Positions 1-10,960 of a DNA stretch of 64,000 bases are shown here, piece by piece. The DNA is from Istiophorus platypterus (lineage: Eukaryota; Chordata; Actinopteri; Istiophoriformes; Istiophoridae). How positions within the stretch are numbered: the first letter of the stretch is position 1; each line of letters starts with the position of its first letter. The stretch lies in contig CM029122.1 of the NCBI GenBank assembly GCA_016859345.1, positions 169,501 to 233,500 on the forward strand, in the 5' to 3' direction. A model generated the notes under the pieces. That model was not told the origin of the DNA. It saw only the letters and a program-made list of their open reading frames with translations, and made no database searches. The position numbers and the translations under genes are program-made.

Positions 1-1149
1 TATTAAGAGAAAAAGAACCCATTATAAAAGAACAAAATAGAGGGATAACATTTTACCATCTCAACCTGACACCTCAGACTGTCACTGTAATGTTGAAACC
101 TTCTCATTTCATCCATACTGGACAAGTTAACAGTCTGCAGTAAAGTGCAAGATTGCTAGTGTGAATACAAAGGGGACTTAAAATATTCTCTAGTCCATGT
201 AAAAACCTGGTGGTAAACTGGAGCATTGATACAGTGAAAGTTACATTTTTTTTTAGAGAACACAAAATGCAGCTTTGGTTTAAAGCAGTGCAACAGTTAC
301 ACTTTTAAATTCTGCACTCGAATTACATACTTCATATTAGCAAAACAATTTCTGGTAATCTTGAATTACCATTTTAATGCTGCTTTAATGTTTATGTCTA
401 CAAGTGTTTTTCTTGCTCTGGAATTACTTAATTGAAAGTTAAACTAATCAAATCGTGTATTTGAATAACTCTAATCCCACTCTCATATTACTCAAATGTG
501 TACAGATCTGTGCAGGTCTGTCTCCAGTCTGAGGAATCCATCTGTAATATAGGTTGTGATGACGGACGTTTCGGTCTCTTAACATGACTTCATTGTGATG
601 CTGAAGAGGAAATCTGGGGCAGTAACAGAGTAAAGTGAACATATTCAGTTTCATCCCAGAAATGAAAAAAACCAATGTGTATAATCAAATTTTAAGCGGA
701 ATCTAATATGCACATATCGAATGGATCAGTCCATCTGTCTGACACTGGTCTCTGACGCTCACTGTACTTCCTGTGGTGACGACTTCAAATACAGACTTCA
801 AATATATTTTCAGTTTCAGATTTTAATGTGTGCAGAGAAGAGGCTGTGTTTGAGTGACAGGTGGAAACATGGTGATCACAGGATATTCAGTCAGTCAGTC
901 TGAGCAGAAAAATCGGGAAAAAAAAAAAAGGTAAATGTGATGAAGTGTTTCTGTTAAGGGGATCTGATAATGAATGGTGTATTGCCTTATAGCTCTCAGA
1001 TCTGTGTGTTTTTCTGTCTCTGAAATACAAACAAACTAAACTAACACCTACAGCAGATCTGATGTCAATTTTATCCAACAATTCAGACTGAGTGAGAATA
1101 ATACAAATGGTTCTAGTAAATCATGATCCAGCGTTTCTGTTGAAGTCTC
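1..1149. other. unassigned AT-rich sequence
   Basis: No coding frame, splice pattern or transposon motif that I recognise. Short open frames here look like chance. The sequence is non-tandem and AT-rich, as expected for fish intergenic or intronic DNA. Confidence 0.5.
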
Positions 1150-1605
1150 TTACTAACTTTAGCTCCTCCTCTTCCTCATCTTATCTCTGATGCTCCTGAG
1201 TCTATATCCAGGACTGTAGAACCACCTACTGCCCTGTGAGCCTGATCAACACGCACTGCTTTAATTAATTATGATCAGTATTACATTTAGTCTAATTATC
1301 ATTAGCCCTATTATTACTTTAAATGTTATTAGTTTAATTTTATTACACATCTGTATGTGGTATCTATTGTTCTCCCCCCTCCGTCTCCCTCCCCAGCCGG
1401 TCAAGGCAGATGCGTGTGCACGCAGCACCCCCAGGGCTGGGAGCTGTTCAACATTTCTACCCGTTATAAAAGGGAGTTTTTCCATTGCCACTGTCGCCAG
1501 GTTCTTGTTCATGGGGGAAATATTGGGACTCTAAAGATAATAAGTATAAAAAGAGTCTGATCTAGAGATAACATCTGTTATGATATGGAGCTTTATTTTA
1601 TATCA
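1150..1605 (+). mobile_element. L2-type LINE 3' untranslated end (fragment)
   Basis: The stretch running from 'gatgctcctgagtct' through 'gtagaaccacctactgccct' to 'gagcctgatcaacac' matches 54346-54415, which lies directly downstream of an L2-type reverse-transcriptase relic in this same window. Further on, 'aaaagggagtttttcc' and 'cactgtcgcc' are the widely shared fish LINE 3' untranslated sequence, followed by 'gataacatctgttatgat'. No coding part remains. The match to the second copy is seen directly; the family name comes from knowledge of fish L2-type elements. Confidence 0.75.
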
Positions 1606-4600
1606 ATCCATTCTTAATAAAGTGAGATGTTACGACAGAAAGTTCATTTTAAGTGAACAACATACATATTTCACAACATGAAAAAAAAATCTCATTTCAT
1701 AGTAGAACAAACTTTGTTAATCTTAGTGAACAACAAAGAGTCAGACTGATAAAAAATAAATAAATAAATAAATAAATCGATGTTTTCCATTGCAGCGCCT
1801 ATTCCACAGCCATAATAATTAGAGTCACATGACCTTTGGGCTGATTAATGTGGGAGCTCAGATTATGAATGTTACTGTCCAAACAGACAGATTATTACTG
1901 TAGAATGAGGATGGAGGGCAGAAACACTTGTGGGACTTGACCTAAACAAGCCAAAAAAAAACAAAAACAAAACAAAAAAAAAAAAAACAACCCACCAGTA
2001 AATCTAGTTTCTGAGTGTTTTCACAGCTGCAGACAGGAAACAGTTAACTAACCTTCAGACAACTTAAGAGAACCTTTCCGCTGCTAGTTCTCTCATTGAG
2101 AATGTGAAGCAGAGCCCAAACTTTACAGCTGCAGGTTGTTTTCTGTCTGATAAAAACTGATTCAAACTCTTCTCACCCTGTGATCTTTGACCTCTGAACT
2201 CGCTGACATGTAGATGGAATCAATTTCAGGTCCTCGTGTTCACACCGAATAACCTGCAACCAAGGACAATTAAGTAACAACTACTAATCTGTTGTGTGCA
2301 GCGCCCCCCTACAGGCTGTAGCCGTCATTACACAACCTGAGAGTGAACAGTTTCGTCAAGGCAACGTCACAGGAATGATCAAAGGGTCATTAAAGTTAGA
2401 TGCTTATGACTAAAGCATGAACCTTTAGCAGAACGATGTTTAGAACTCTACTAAAATAGAGTTAACTCAAGATATCTGAAAAATGAAAACTGAGGAACTA
2501 AAAAAAAACAAAAAACAAAAAAACACCAACTGAAAAATTGGGATGGCTACCCACACCGACAAAAATGTGACTAAAAGAAATTGAAGTGGAATTAGAGCTA
2601 AAACATCCAAAACTGCATAAACATCTGCAGAAATACATTTAACCGATTATCTGGATTTTCTAAATGTCCTTGCAGATGTTTCTGTAGATGTTGGTGTATA
2701 TTTGCTGATCAGTGTGTGTGGGTTTGATCTGTGAGGTCTCTGCATTGCTCTCTCTTTCTGGATGAAGACCAGACACATATTGTCAATGTGAGAATTATGC
2801 AGGTTTATTGTGATTCTGCTGTTTGTTGTGTTTGGTCTCATCCTTCTTTGTTTCTGTCACCTCCTGCCTTCCTCCTCCTTCATCAGTCCTGTATCTCCTC
2901 CTCAGGCATAAACACACTGAAACAAAGAGCACTGCTGTTTTTTGTCTGTCTGCAGCCACATCACAATGTTCACTTCAAAACAGACACACAGGGTTAATCC
3001 AGTAGAAATAATCTGTACACAAAAACATCAGCACAGTCTGACAGACATAGATCAGTAGCAGCAGCTTGGTGTTAGAACGACAAACAGTAACAGTTCAGCT
3101 GCTGATGTTCATCAGTGTTTACAGTATTAAATATATAGTAGTTTATTTGTCACTGAACCAAGATTCCCCTGACAATGACGACGATGATGACAACGACCAC
3201 CACCAGGAGAGACATCTTTGTCTGATGATGACGATAGAGCTGAAACAGCGTTCATCTTTTTAGTAAAAAAAAGAATCTTTTAAAGAAAAAAAATGAATTT
3301 GAGATGAGAATATAAAATTTTAGTAAGATTTAAAAAAAATAACTTAACAGTTAAGTCCTCCTAAAAAAAATAAAAACACATGTTTCTTATAAAATGCCAA
3401 GTTTATTAATGACCAAATGATCCGATATTCTCTTGTGTTTATTCTTTGTTGAAACTCTTCATTTTATTGTTTTGACACTTTTGTGCTTTTTCATTTTGAC
3501 AGTTTCTGATGGTTTAGGTACAAAAATACTGGTTAAAAAGTTGTTTATGAAGTTTCATGTTAATAAAATTCCAATGCTTCTTCTTGCATTGATTAAGTAT
3601 TGATGTGTTCTGTTTCTTTCACTTCAACCATCAATATATTTCTGTCTTTATAGTTTTCTGATTCTCAGTAGCAACTTCAGTTTGAAGTGAAAAAGTAAAC
3701 TTGAGTCTGGTCTGAGATCTGCATCCTCTTTGATTCAACTAACAGGCTGAAGACAACCACATGTTCATGTTTAAATCTGATTTTCAATGCATTTAACAGA
3801 CTTCACTTGTTTCTTTACAACATTTGATGCTGAACTTTAGTAACAACATCTCTGAAAAATGTTGGTCTCAGATGAGATCCGTTTATAGTGCTGATTGTCT
3901 GTTGGTACTGGATATGACTGCAGCATGTTACTACTTCTAAACTTTACCTTAATGTCAATTACAATAAAACTGCTTTTCTAATAAGATCACTGATTGCTTG
4001 GTTAAAGTGAGGTCACTGATCATAACATAATCCAACAGTTTAATCTCTCTCTCTGAGATCAGTTTTTTTTTTTTTATTTAAATAAATTTGCTAAAAATTC
4101 CTATGGAGATAAATGTCGATTGATGGGCAATTTAATCATTTCCCATTACATTATAAGACAGGAAATGATGGGGTCTTAATATTCTCTGAAGCCAACTTAC
4201 GAGATTATAGTAAATATTCATGTGAATAAAACGAATATGACAGGAACTGTGGTTAGACCACGGTTAACATGAATGTGTTCAGGTCAGACTGTCATGTCAA
4301 CATTTCAACAATTACACATCATCAGAGCAGTTCTGCATTTTCTGCCCCAAAGTCACAATGAAACTCCCAAGTCCATGAACAAGAAGAAAATTAAAACTAA
4401 GCAGAAAGTTTCAGTAAATGACCTTCAGCCCCCCCCTCCTGGGGGCCCTCACCCCCTGTGGCCCCTGTCAGCAATGTTGTAGATGAACATTGATCCTCAG
4501 AGGGCAATACCACAAGCTGAGACTATGAACTGGTCCAGTTTGCAGCTTCTCCTGCAGCTTTTTTTTTTTTCCACATCAGAGAGTCTCAGTGAACAATTCA

Positions 4601-4993
4601 GACAACCCCCCCTCCCATTACCCTCCAACCATGTACTCTGACAACTACATTAAAACTTTTAGTGTTTTAGTAAAAACTCTAGTTGGGCTGACAAAAGCTC
4701 AGTTGGTGCAGGTCGATCGTTAACCTCAAAGTCTCCTTCATCCTCCAATTTGTTGTTATTGACATTTAATGTTATTTTATGACCCTCCCTGATGTATTCA
4801 TCATAATAAAAATCAATATCACCACATCACACAGAAAAGACCTGAAAGCGGTAAAACAATACAGCTGCTTTTAAATATACAGAAGTATGACCAATATTTC
4901 CTCTGGTAACTGTATACACAGTGGAAGACATTATCACATTATTGGGAGCTGACTGTCACATTTAACTCTTAGTGTCTAATGCTCTTTATATTA
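1606..4993. other. unassigned AT-rich sequence with short A-runs
   Basis: Apart from the (AAAT)n tract at 1751-1777 and A-rich runs near 1955-1990 and 2500-2525, I see no repeat, gene or transposon motif. The open frames here (for example 2731-2997 and 4273-4482) lack recognisable domains and coding-like composition. Confidence 0.45.
1751..1777. repeat. (AAAT)n microsatellite
   Basis: Tandem tetranucleotide AAAT preceded by a short A-run. Confidence 0.9.
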
Positions 4994-5905
4994 CAGCACA
5001 TCCGGAAAGTTTTGAGACCTTCACTTTTAGATTTCAACTTTTTGATAAAGTCATTTAAATTCACCCTCACTCAGTACTTCACAATGACAACATGAACAGA
5101 ATTTTGGAAATTTACAAAATTTATTTTAAAAAAAAAAAAAAAAAAAAAAAAGTCTCACCACTGAAGATGTAGATCAGAGCAAAAATCAAACTCTGAAGTC
5201 GAAGGAACAGTCTACAGAGCTCAGACGTAAGACTGTGTTGAGGCACAAATCTGGGGAAAGCTACAAAACTGCATTTCAGGTGCCCAAGAGTCAAGTGGCT
5301 TCCATAATTATTCAATGGAAAAAGTTGGGAACAATCAAGACTCTTCCAAACTGAACAATTGGGGAAGAAGGGCCTCAGTAGAAAGAATAACATTGAACCA
5401 AATGGTCATTCTTGATGTGCTCCAGAGCACCTAAAGGACTCTCAAACTGAGAAACAATATTCTCCAGTCTGCTTAGCCCCCAGTTCTAAGCACCACCTGC
5501 CCAATACCCTCCCAGCAGGGAAGTATGGTAGGGGCAGTGACGGGAAGAGCTCTGAGACCTTATATAGACAGGTGTGTGCCTTTCCCATCAGGACTAATCA
5601 GTTGAATTTACCACAGGTGGACTCCAATCAAGGTATAGAGCACATGTCAAAGACGATTGAGAGAACTGTGAGGAATCTAAACGAAAAGTCAAGTGTCATA
5701 ACAAAGGGTCTGAATATTTGTGACTTATCACTTGTGTGATATTTCAGTTGTTCCTTTTTAATAAATTTGCAAAAATGTCTAAAATTCTGTTTTCACTTCA
5801 TCATGTGGTATGAAGTATAGATTAATGAGGGAAATATTTTTTTTGCATAAAGCTGCAACATAAAAGTGAAAACAGTGAAGGTCTAAAAACTCTCTGGATG
5901 TGCTG
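4994..5905 (+). mobile_element. Tc1-like DNA transposon, internally deleted
   Basis: The left end starts 'cagcacatccggaaag' and the right end, read on the minus strand, starts 'cagcacatccagagag'; both continue to 'gaccttcact', giving imperfect terminal inverted repeats of about 35 bp. A TA dinucleotide (4992-4993) precedes the left end; the right flank reads GATA, so the second TA of the target duplication is altered. Inside, the plus strand encodes the DNA-binding part of a Tc1 transposase: fragments reading YKTAFQVPKSQVASII, QWKKLGTIKTLP and LNNWGRRASV, a helix-turn-helix and GRR-type region. Almost all of the DDE catalytic domain is missing; only about 15 residues (RTLKLRNNIL) are left before the sequence resembles the 5' untranslated part again. 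At 912 bp it is shorter than the usual 1.2-1.6 kb. A run of about 25 A's near 5126-5151 is an extra feature. Not autonomous. Confidence 0.85.
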
Positions 5906-6661
5906 GATATAAAGAAAGAGTTAGACATTGAGGGTTAATTGTGTCAGTCATTACTTAATGTGTTCCTCTGTGCATGATGATATCAGAGGAAATATTGCCA
6001 ATGTTTCAGTATATTTGAGAGCAGATGTATTGTTTACCACATTGACCTCTAGTTTAGAGTTTTATATGATTACTTTCAGCTGATCAGATCAACACTTCTG
6101 TTCATTTGTTTCTCATACCCATTCATTTTACCAGTCTTTTGCTAAATCGGGTTGTTTTGGTTTTTATTTTTCTAATAAAACTAACTTTATGACCATTTGT
6201 CAGATTTATGATCTCAGTCTGATGGGCCACTCTGATCAGACCAATGCTAGCTGATTTATTTATTTATTTATTTATTTGTCTGATCCTTGAACAGTTATCA
6301 AATAGACTGACTGACTCTGTTCTATCTGATCCTTGAAGCAGCAATAGGACACCTCCACTGATGACTATATGAATCCTCCAGTGTGTTTTCCCTCAACTGT
6401 GATGACTGTATGAAGCCCTCAGTGTGCAGAGAGTTAATCCTGGCCTCAGTAAACTGTACTCTCCCTGCAGCTCTCCTGTTCCTCGAACAGCCTCTTCGTT
6501 GTCATCCACTCTCACTCTTCATGAAGGAAAAAAAGACATCCAGAGGAGACAAACAAATGTGTTTTTCAGCAGCGAACAGATAAAGTTTTGATCCTCATCA
6601 CCCCCCGAGGAGGCGATTTGGATGTGAAAGGAGACTCTGGGACAGAGGAGAAGCTGGGTGG
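5906..6661. other. unassigned sequence with (TTTA)n tract
   Basis: Holds a (TTTA)n microsatellite at 6254-6277 and otherwise nothing I can assign. GC content rises from about 6590 toward the coding-like stretch that follows. Confidence 0.45.
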
Positions 6662-6928
6662 TTATGAATGTGCGTTTGATTTCATAAAGCGACGGAGGAT
6701 CTGATCACACTGAGCTGCTTGTTGAGTGTCGTCCAGATGTGTTGCCGTCCAGACCCAGGCCATCAATGCCGCCCTGTTTGCCTTGTTCCTGACACAGTGA
6801 GGGGCCCTGATCTCCACCTCATCCCCCGAGGGAAAGGACAGCGAGTCCTGCAAGGCGGTGTCACAGACGTACAGGGACAGATCATCCAACAGGGTTACTG
6901 ACAAAACACACAGTCTGTTGGCAGCGGT
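6662..6928 (-). CDS. unidentified coding-like stretch (possible host exon or gene fragment)
   Basis: On the minus strand an open frame of about 90 codons ends in TAA at 6662-6664 and stays open to the edge of a dispersed repeat starting near 6929. It is visibly richer in GC than its surroundings and the translation has mixed, protein-like composition (for example LDDLSLYVCDTALQDSLSF and AALMAWVWTATHLDDTQQ), with two cysteines and no low-complexity runs. A possible splice acceptor, 'cgctgccaacag', lies just upstream in the minus-strand sense, but its pyrimidine tract is weak. I do not recognise the family. The plus strand of the same segment also has open frames, and a GTAAGT at 6930-6935 resembles a donor, but that hexamer belongs to the dispersed repeat. 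It could be a terminal exon, a retro-copied fragment or chance. No function is proposed. Confidence 0.22.
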   Translation of the reverse strand, partial: TAANRLCVLSVTLLDDLSLYVCDTALQDSLSFPSGDEVEIRAPHCVRNKANRAALMAWVWTATHLDDTQQAAQCDQILRRFMKSNAHS

Positions 6929-7085
6929 GGTAAGTAAAAGCATACATTTACTCCACTACTCTACTTCAAAAAATACAATTTAGTAGTACTTGTACTTCAC
7001 TTGTGTATTTCCAATTTCTACAAGTGCATACTTACGATGCACTACATTCATCTGGCAGCTATAGTTATAAGTTAAAAAACAAATG
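6929..7085 (+). repeat. dispersed repeat A (gtacttgtactt family), copy 1
   Basis: Starts 'gcagcggtggtaagtaaa' and continues 'catttactccactact ... gtacttgtacttcactt ... tatttccaatttcta'. The same opening and internal words recur at 37488-37640 and, less clearly, near 21277 and 24474. This is a common fish interspersed sequence; I cannot assign its class from sequence alone. Confidence 0.65.
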
Positions 7086-7794
7086 ATCTGCCCATCTAGT
7101 CATTTTAGTCTTCAAATAAGTCCAAATGCAGTTGCAGAAACTCCCCAACTGGCTTCATTTTTTTTTTTAATAAATGAAAAAAGAAAATGAATAAGAACAA
7201 CAGGACAGTGTCATCTCGGACTCACTGTGGTTTGTCCCCTTTTAGTGATGAATGCACACTTTTGGCATTTTGACACCCGACGTTCCAATATTGAACAAAC
7301 ATGTGCAATTGTAAAGGGCACCATTTCCCAGGATGAGCTGGGGACTGAACCTCCACCTCTCTGATTAGTGGTCATCTGACTCTACCATAAGAGCTAAAAC
7401 TGCAGCTAATAAGAGACACATTTCAAAAACGATGTTAAATATTTTAATATTAATGTATCAGTGGTGTAAAGACATGGAGAGCAAGTATATGCTGTGGATA
7501 TTTAGGAGCTTAACTCCCTGTTACTGGTGATGTTAACATATCCTACTAAAAACTGGATGAAGTTTCGGTCTTTGTTTCTCTAGTTGTTGGTCTTAATCAG
7601 TGATGAAGATGATCTACTGGTGAAGGACATCAGCAGAGAACTGGAGATTTGGGATACAACAAAACTCAAAACAAAGAACAAGAGAAAGTTAAAACCTTAA
7701 CAAAAAGGACAAAAATACAGCAATTTGTTTTTTGTTTCTTTATAATTATGTATTGCAGAGAGCTACATGGAATTCTTAACCTCCACCAGTGACT
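7086..7794. other. unassigned sequence with one repeat scrap
   Basis: A short piece at about 7330-7365 (gagctggggactgaacct) resembles the end of dispersed repeat B at 24891-24908. Otherwise nothing recognised. Confidence 0.4.
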
Positions 7795-8060
7795 GATTAT
7801 CCTGCCATTAAAACCTTAAATGGTCCCCACATCACTTTTGCTGAGTCCTATAAATACTTAGGAATTTGGCTGGGCAGCAGACTGTCATTTTATTGATTTA
7901 TTTTCAACATCTGAACCAAATTTTAAGAACAAGCATGGTTTCCTGTATAGAGTTAAAAGCTGTCTGTCCTTTTGTACTGGATTATGGAGATATCTTGCAG
8001 TGCATCATCCACTTGTACTAACTCTTGCTTTATTAAACTGGTTTACGGTTCCGTTTAGAC
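7795..8060 (+). pseudogene. LINE reverse-transcriptase C-terminal relic (Jockey superfamily)
   Basis: The plus strand reads YKYLGIWLGSRLSF near 7846-7890 and, after a frame change, VLDYGDIL near 7976-8000. These two motifs occur in this order and spacing in the region after the catalytic core of fish non-LTR reverse transcriptases of the CR1/L2/Jockey group. Stops and frame changes break the frame, and the N-terminal endonuclease and catalytic core are absent, so it is a dead 5'-truncated fragment. The DIRS-like relic begins about 480 bp downstream on the same strand; the two are probably unrelated insertions. Confidence 0.6.
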
Positions 8061-8539
8061 TCTGACAGCACCTAGCTCAGGTTCTGGAAAGATCTTGGTC
8101 TGGTTTTTCTTGTGTTCTCTCCTAGTGTTTATAGTGAAGACCATAAAGAAAACATAAGAGTGGTACAGCAGCACTGGACTGTGTCCTTTTCACTTCTCAA
8201 GCCACAGGCCACCGTCAGCAATTTAACCAGGGTTAACCTCAACTAAGAGACAAGATTTTCCCTCGCTTGCAACTTGTGCCATTGAATACACTATTGCTGC
8301 CCCATTACCTTGTCCTTGCTCCTTCCGTGTTTTCCAGGCTTAGTCCTGCCACACCTTAATCTCCCATCACTCCAAAACCAATCCACCCAACTATTCCAGA
8401 CAGGAAGGGAAGGTTCAGCCCATATCAAGGTGGCGGGATGGTCTGCAGCAATTTAAATGACTTGGGCTGGAATGTTTTATACTGCTGTTTTCTGCACACT
8501 CTTTTTTTATCCCAACACACCAAGCATCATCAGACTCAT
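8061..8539 (+). other. unassigned; may include the 5' part of the DIRS-like element
   Basis: C-rich, G-poor plus-strand composition like the DIRS-like relic begins near 8230, suggesting the element extends upstream of its first recognisable motif. I could not match this part to a gag-like protein with confidence. Confidence 0.35.
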
Positions 8540-8568
8540 CCCAAGTCCATATTTTTTCTGGGCATCAT

Positions 8569-9700
8569 TCCACTATCACACATGCCATCAATCTCATCCA
8601 TCTAGCTAGCCAGGGCAATTGATTCGCTAAAGTCAATATCACTAGTGCCTTTACAGATCTGCCCATACATGCAAATTTCTAGAGGTTGTTTGGGATTTTC
8701 TTTAAAGGTTCCTTCTATTTTGCTGTCCGTCTTACTTTCCAGAGCAAGAGCAGACCCACAATATTTGATTTCCTTTCTAATAAACCTCTCCTGGATCCTA
8801 CTAAACAACCACAACCTTACATACATTAATAACCTTCTGGACAACTTGTTAACTGTTACACTATCATCCTCAACTCCATCATATGGTCTCTTGACCCTCA
8901 AGCTCGTCTTTTTCCAGCTGGGTGTTTCCCTTTCCCAAGACAAAACTGCAGAACAAATCCCTCAAATCTCTTGGCATCACCCTAGATTCACTCACCATTT
9001 CAGGCCTCCCTTCAAACTTAGAAACTCCCCCATACCTCCTTGTACATTTACAACTATCTCCTCACCCTTCTATATAACAATTGCAGCTCCTCTCCCTTTT
9101 CAGACACTACAATTTCACCCTCTGCATTATGCCTCAAGGCTGAGCCTTTGTTTCCCATTTACTGTCCCCACCTGTCCAATCCCTTAACAATAACACTGTG
9201 TTGGAAAACACCTGTAAAATGAAGCTGAGACTGTGGCAAGACTTCCTTTCCTCTTTGAATGGTACCTTTTTTTCTAAAAACAACCACATAATTCAACCCA
9301 AAGATATCCAAATAAACACAGCAGCCTCAATTGGATTTGTAGGCTACAATAGTGGTAGGTATTTTTGACTCCATCAGATAGTTTGGCCACCAGACCTCTC
9401 CTTGTTCTTTCCTTCTTTCACTGTCTATGAACTGAAACCCATAGTCATTACCACCCTTCTTTGGGGGCATGAGTGATCCAAAAAAAAAATTCATCCCCAT
9501 TCATTCAGAAAACTGCACTGTCATTGATACAATAAACAAAGGTCACTCACAATCACTAGACATCATTAAAATTCATCCAAAGATTGACCCTTACGTCAGC
9601 TGACCATCTCATTTCTAATTTCAGAAATTCAAATCTTGGCACCAGACTTGGATCTCCATCCAAAACCAGTCCCTCCATTTTCTGGTTGTCCAGTTAGATA
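8569..9700 (+). pseudogene. DIRS-type reverse transcriptase - RNase H (broken)
   Basis: From 8581 the frame reads HAINLIHLASQGN, stop, FAKVNITSAFTDLPIHANF, stop, RLFGIFFKGSFYFAVRLTF, the front half of a DIRS RT. After a frameshift it reads WILLNNHNLTYINNLLDNL near 8790-8850, then LGVSLSQDKT and, in another frame, LGITLDSLTISGLPSN near 8970. RNase H follows: MKLRLWQDFLSSLNG near 9220, NTAASIGFVGY near 9315 and ELKPIVITTLLWGHEWSKK near 9430. Key acidic residues look lost: motif A reads VNI where VDI is usual, and the normally LDDF motif C reads LDNL. At least two stops and several frameshifts are visible. It cannot encode an active enzyme. The family assignment rests on the order of motifs and on knowledge of fish DIRS elements. 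Confidence 0.82.
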
Positions 9701-9859
9701 TACCTCCCAATACCTATATAGATAAGAAGAAGTACACCTGGGGGTTTAACTTTATTAATCATTTACCATATTTGAGTGTGAAGAGACTGTAGTCTCCTTA
9801 CCTCTAATTAGACACAGACCCTCATCCTGAGCTGAATCTGCATTAAAGGTGAATCCTTC

Positions 9860-10720
9860 TGATAAATGTCGAACAGCAAGACTGAATATCTGCCTTATAC
9901 TTTCACAATAATTAACCAGCTTCATTTCTCATGCCCACTCACTCCTCAAAATCAGAACAACCACCATTCAAGCACACCTTAGCCCCTTACATTTCTCACA
10001 ATTTCATCAACATGTTAATCAAAGGCTTATGAAAGACAGAACATCATCTTGCACTGAAACATTTACCCCTGACATAGGACCTCCTCAAATGTTGAATCCA
10101 AACCCTCTGAACAGGATACCTATGCCCTACCACTGACTCAACCCTCAAATCAATGTTCCTTTCAGCAATCTTGGGTCTTTTATTTTGCTCAAAATTCACC
10201 GCTTCCCCATCCACCCACTACCCATCATGGCACACAAACCTTTTCAACATTTCCATCCACTCCCGAGACACCCGATCTTGAATCAAAACAAAACCAGCTT
10301 GGCCTCTCTCATCCCATTTTCCTCTTACATTTAAAGTCATACCTGAACCTTTTTGGACCTATTGTTACTTACATAAGCCAGAGACTAGCCCAGCAGGCTT
10401 CTCCACAAGACCTGCTCTTCACCACCTAATTGGACAGTCAGAGTGTAAAGTGTGTAGCAACTCTGCTACACACTTTACACTCTTCTGGTTCCAAACCTAT
10501 TTTGCCAATTCGAAGTCAGGGATTTCTCCTGAATTGTACTGTGGTCACTCTTCCTGCATCAGAGCCACTTCAACTACTTCCAAACAGGCAATCCCAGAGG
10601 ATGGCATCAAAGTTCTTGGTCGCTGGTCTTCCCAAACTTACAATAGCTACATTCACAGTCACCTCAGCGACTTCTCAAAGAGCCTATTCTCTCCAAGTCT
10701 AGTGAAGTTACTTTGGGGGA
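9860..10720 (+). pseudogene. DIRS-type tyrosine recombinase (broken)
   Basis: The clearest part is at 10542-10655: GHSSCIRATSTTSKQ followed by IPEDGIKVLGRWSSQTYNSY. This aligns without gaps with the H-x-x-R to Tyr segment of DIRS tyrosine recombinases. The histidine of the GHS motif and the tyrosine region are kept, but the position usually held by the catalytic arginine is cysteine (CGC to TGC would explain it). Upstream, a sequence like TTTIQAHLSPLTF near 9955 resembles the start of the recombinase core, and SIHSRDTRS with IKTKPAWPLS near 10250-10310 resembles its middle. Stops and frame changes separate these pieces. A perfect stem-loop at 10440-10483 interrupts the domain. Inactive. Confidence 0.8.
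10440..10483. repeat. perfect 20-bp inverted repeat with 4-nt loop
   Basis: The arm at 10440-10459 (beginning agagtgtaaag) is the exact reverse complement of 10464-10483 (ending ctttacactct); the loop is ACTC. It lies inside the recombinase relic and is not part of the family's normal sequence as far as I can judge. Confidence 0.95.
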
Positions 10721-10960
10721 TGTTGAAGCTTGTGCAGTCATCGAGACATGTCCCCACTCTGGGTTTCAATCCTTGGTTCCCTGATGCTCCAGCCAGACCC
10801 TGACGCTGTTCATCCTCATGCAATTGACCCCACTTTCATCCCTCCCTGTGACCCCACCATCCCAGTGTACTCAACCCTGATCAACCTTCAACCCCAACCA
10901 TCCCTACCCCCTTTCATCCTTTTCCTTGACCTGTCTAATCCCAATTAACACAACTCCAGT

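Larger units (their letters stand above)
8540..10960 (+). mobile_element. DIRS-like tyrosine-recombinase retrotransposon, decayed
   Basis: Three retroelement domains lie in the order expected for DIRS elements: reverse transcriptase (about 8569-9100), RNase H (about 9290-9700) and tyrosine recombinase (about 9860-10720). All are on the plus strand and are broken by stops and frame changes. DIRS elements copy through RNA but integrate with a tyrosine recombinase rather than a DDE integrase, so they leave no target-site duplication. No terminal or split direct repeats could be recognised, so both borders are approximate. The plus strand is strongly depleted in G compared with flanking DNA. RTE copy 1 starts 490 bp downstream in the opposite orientation. 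Confidence 0.85.

Noticed and set aside
5121..5393. 90-codon minus-strand frame
   Set aside because: It runs antisense to the Tc1-like element and into a poly(A/T) run.
6930..6935. GTAAGT as a splice donor for a plus-strand exon
   Set aside because: The hexamer is part of the dispersed repeat A opening (compare 37488 and 21277), so it need not be a splice site; the plus-strand frame into it also has a stop near 6798.
8645..9187. 180-codon plus-strand open frame taken as an independent gene
   Set aside because: It is one frame of the broken DIRS-like RT; the conserved motifs jump between this frame and the other two.
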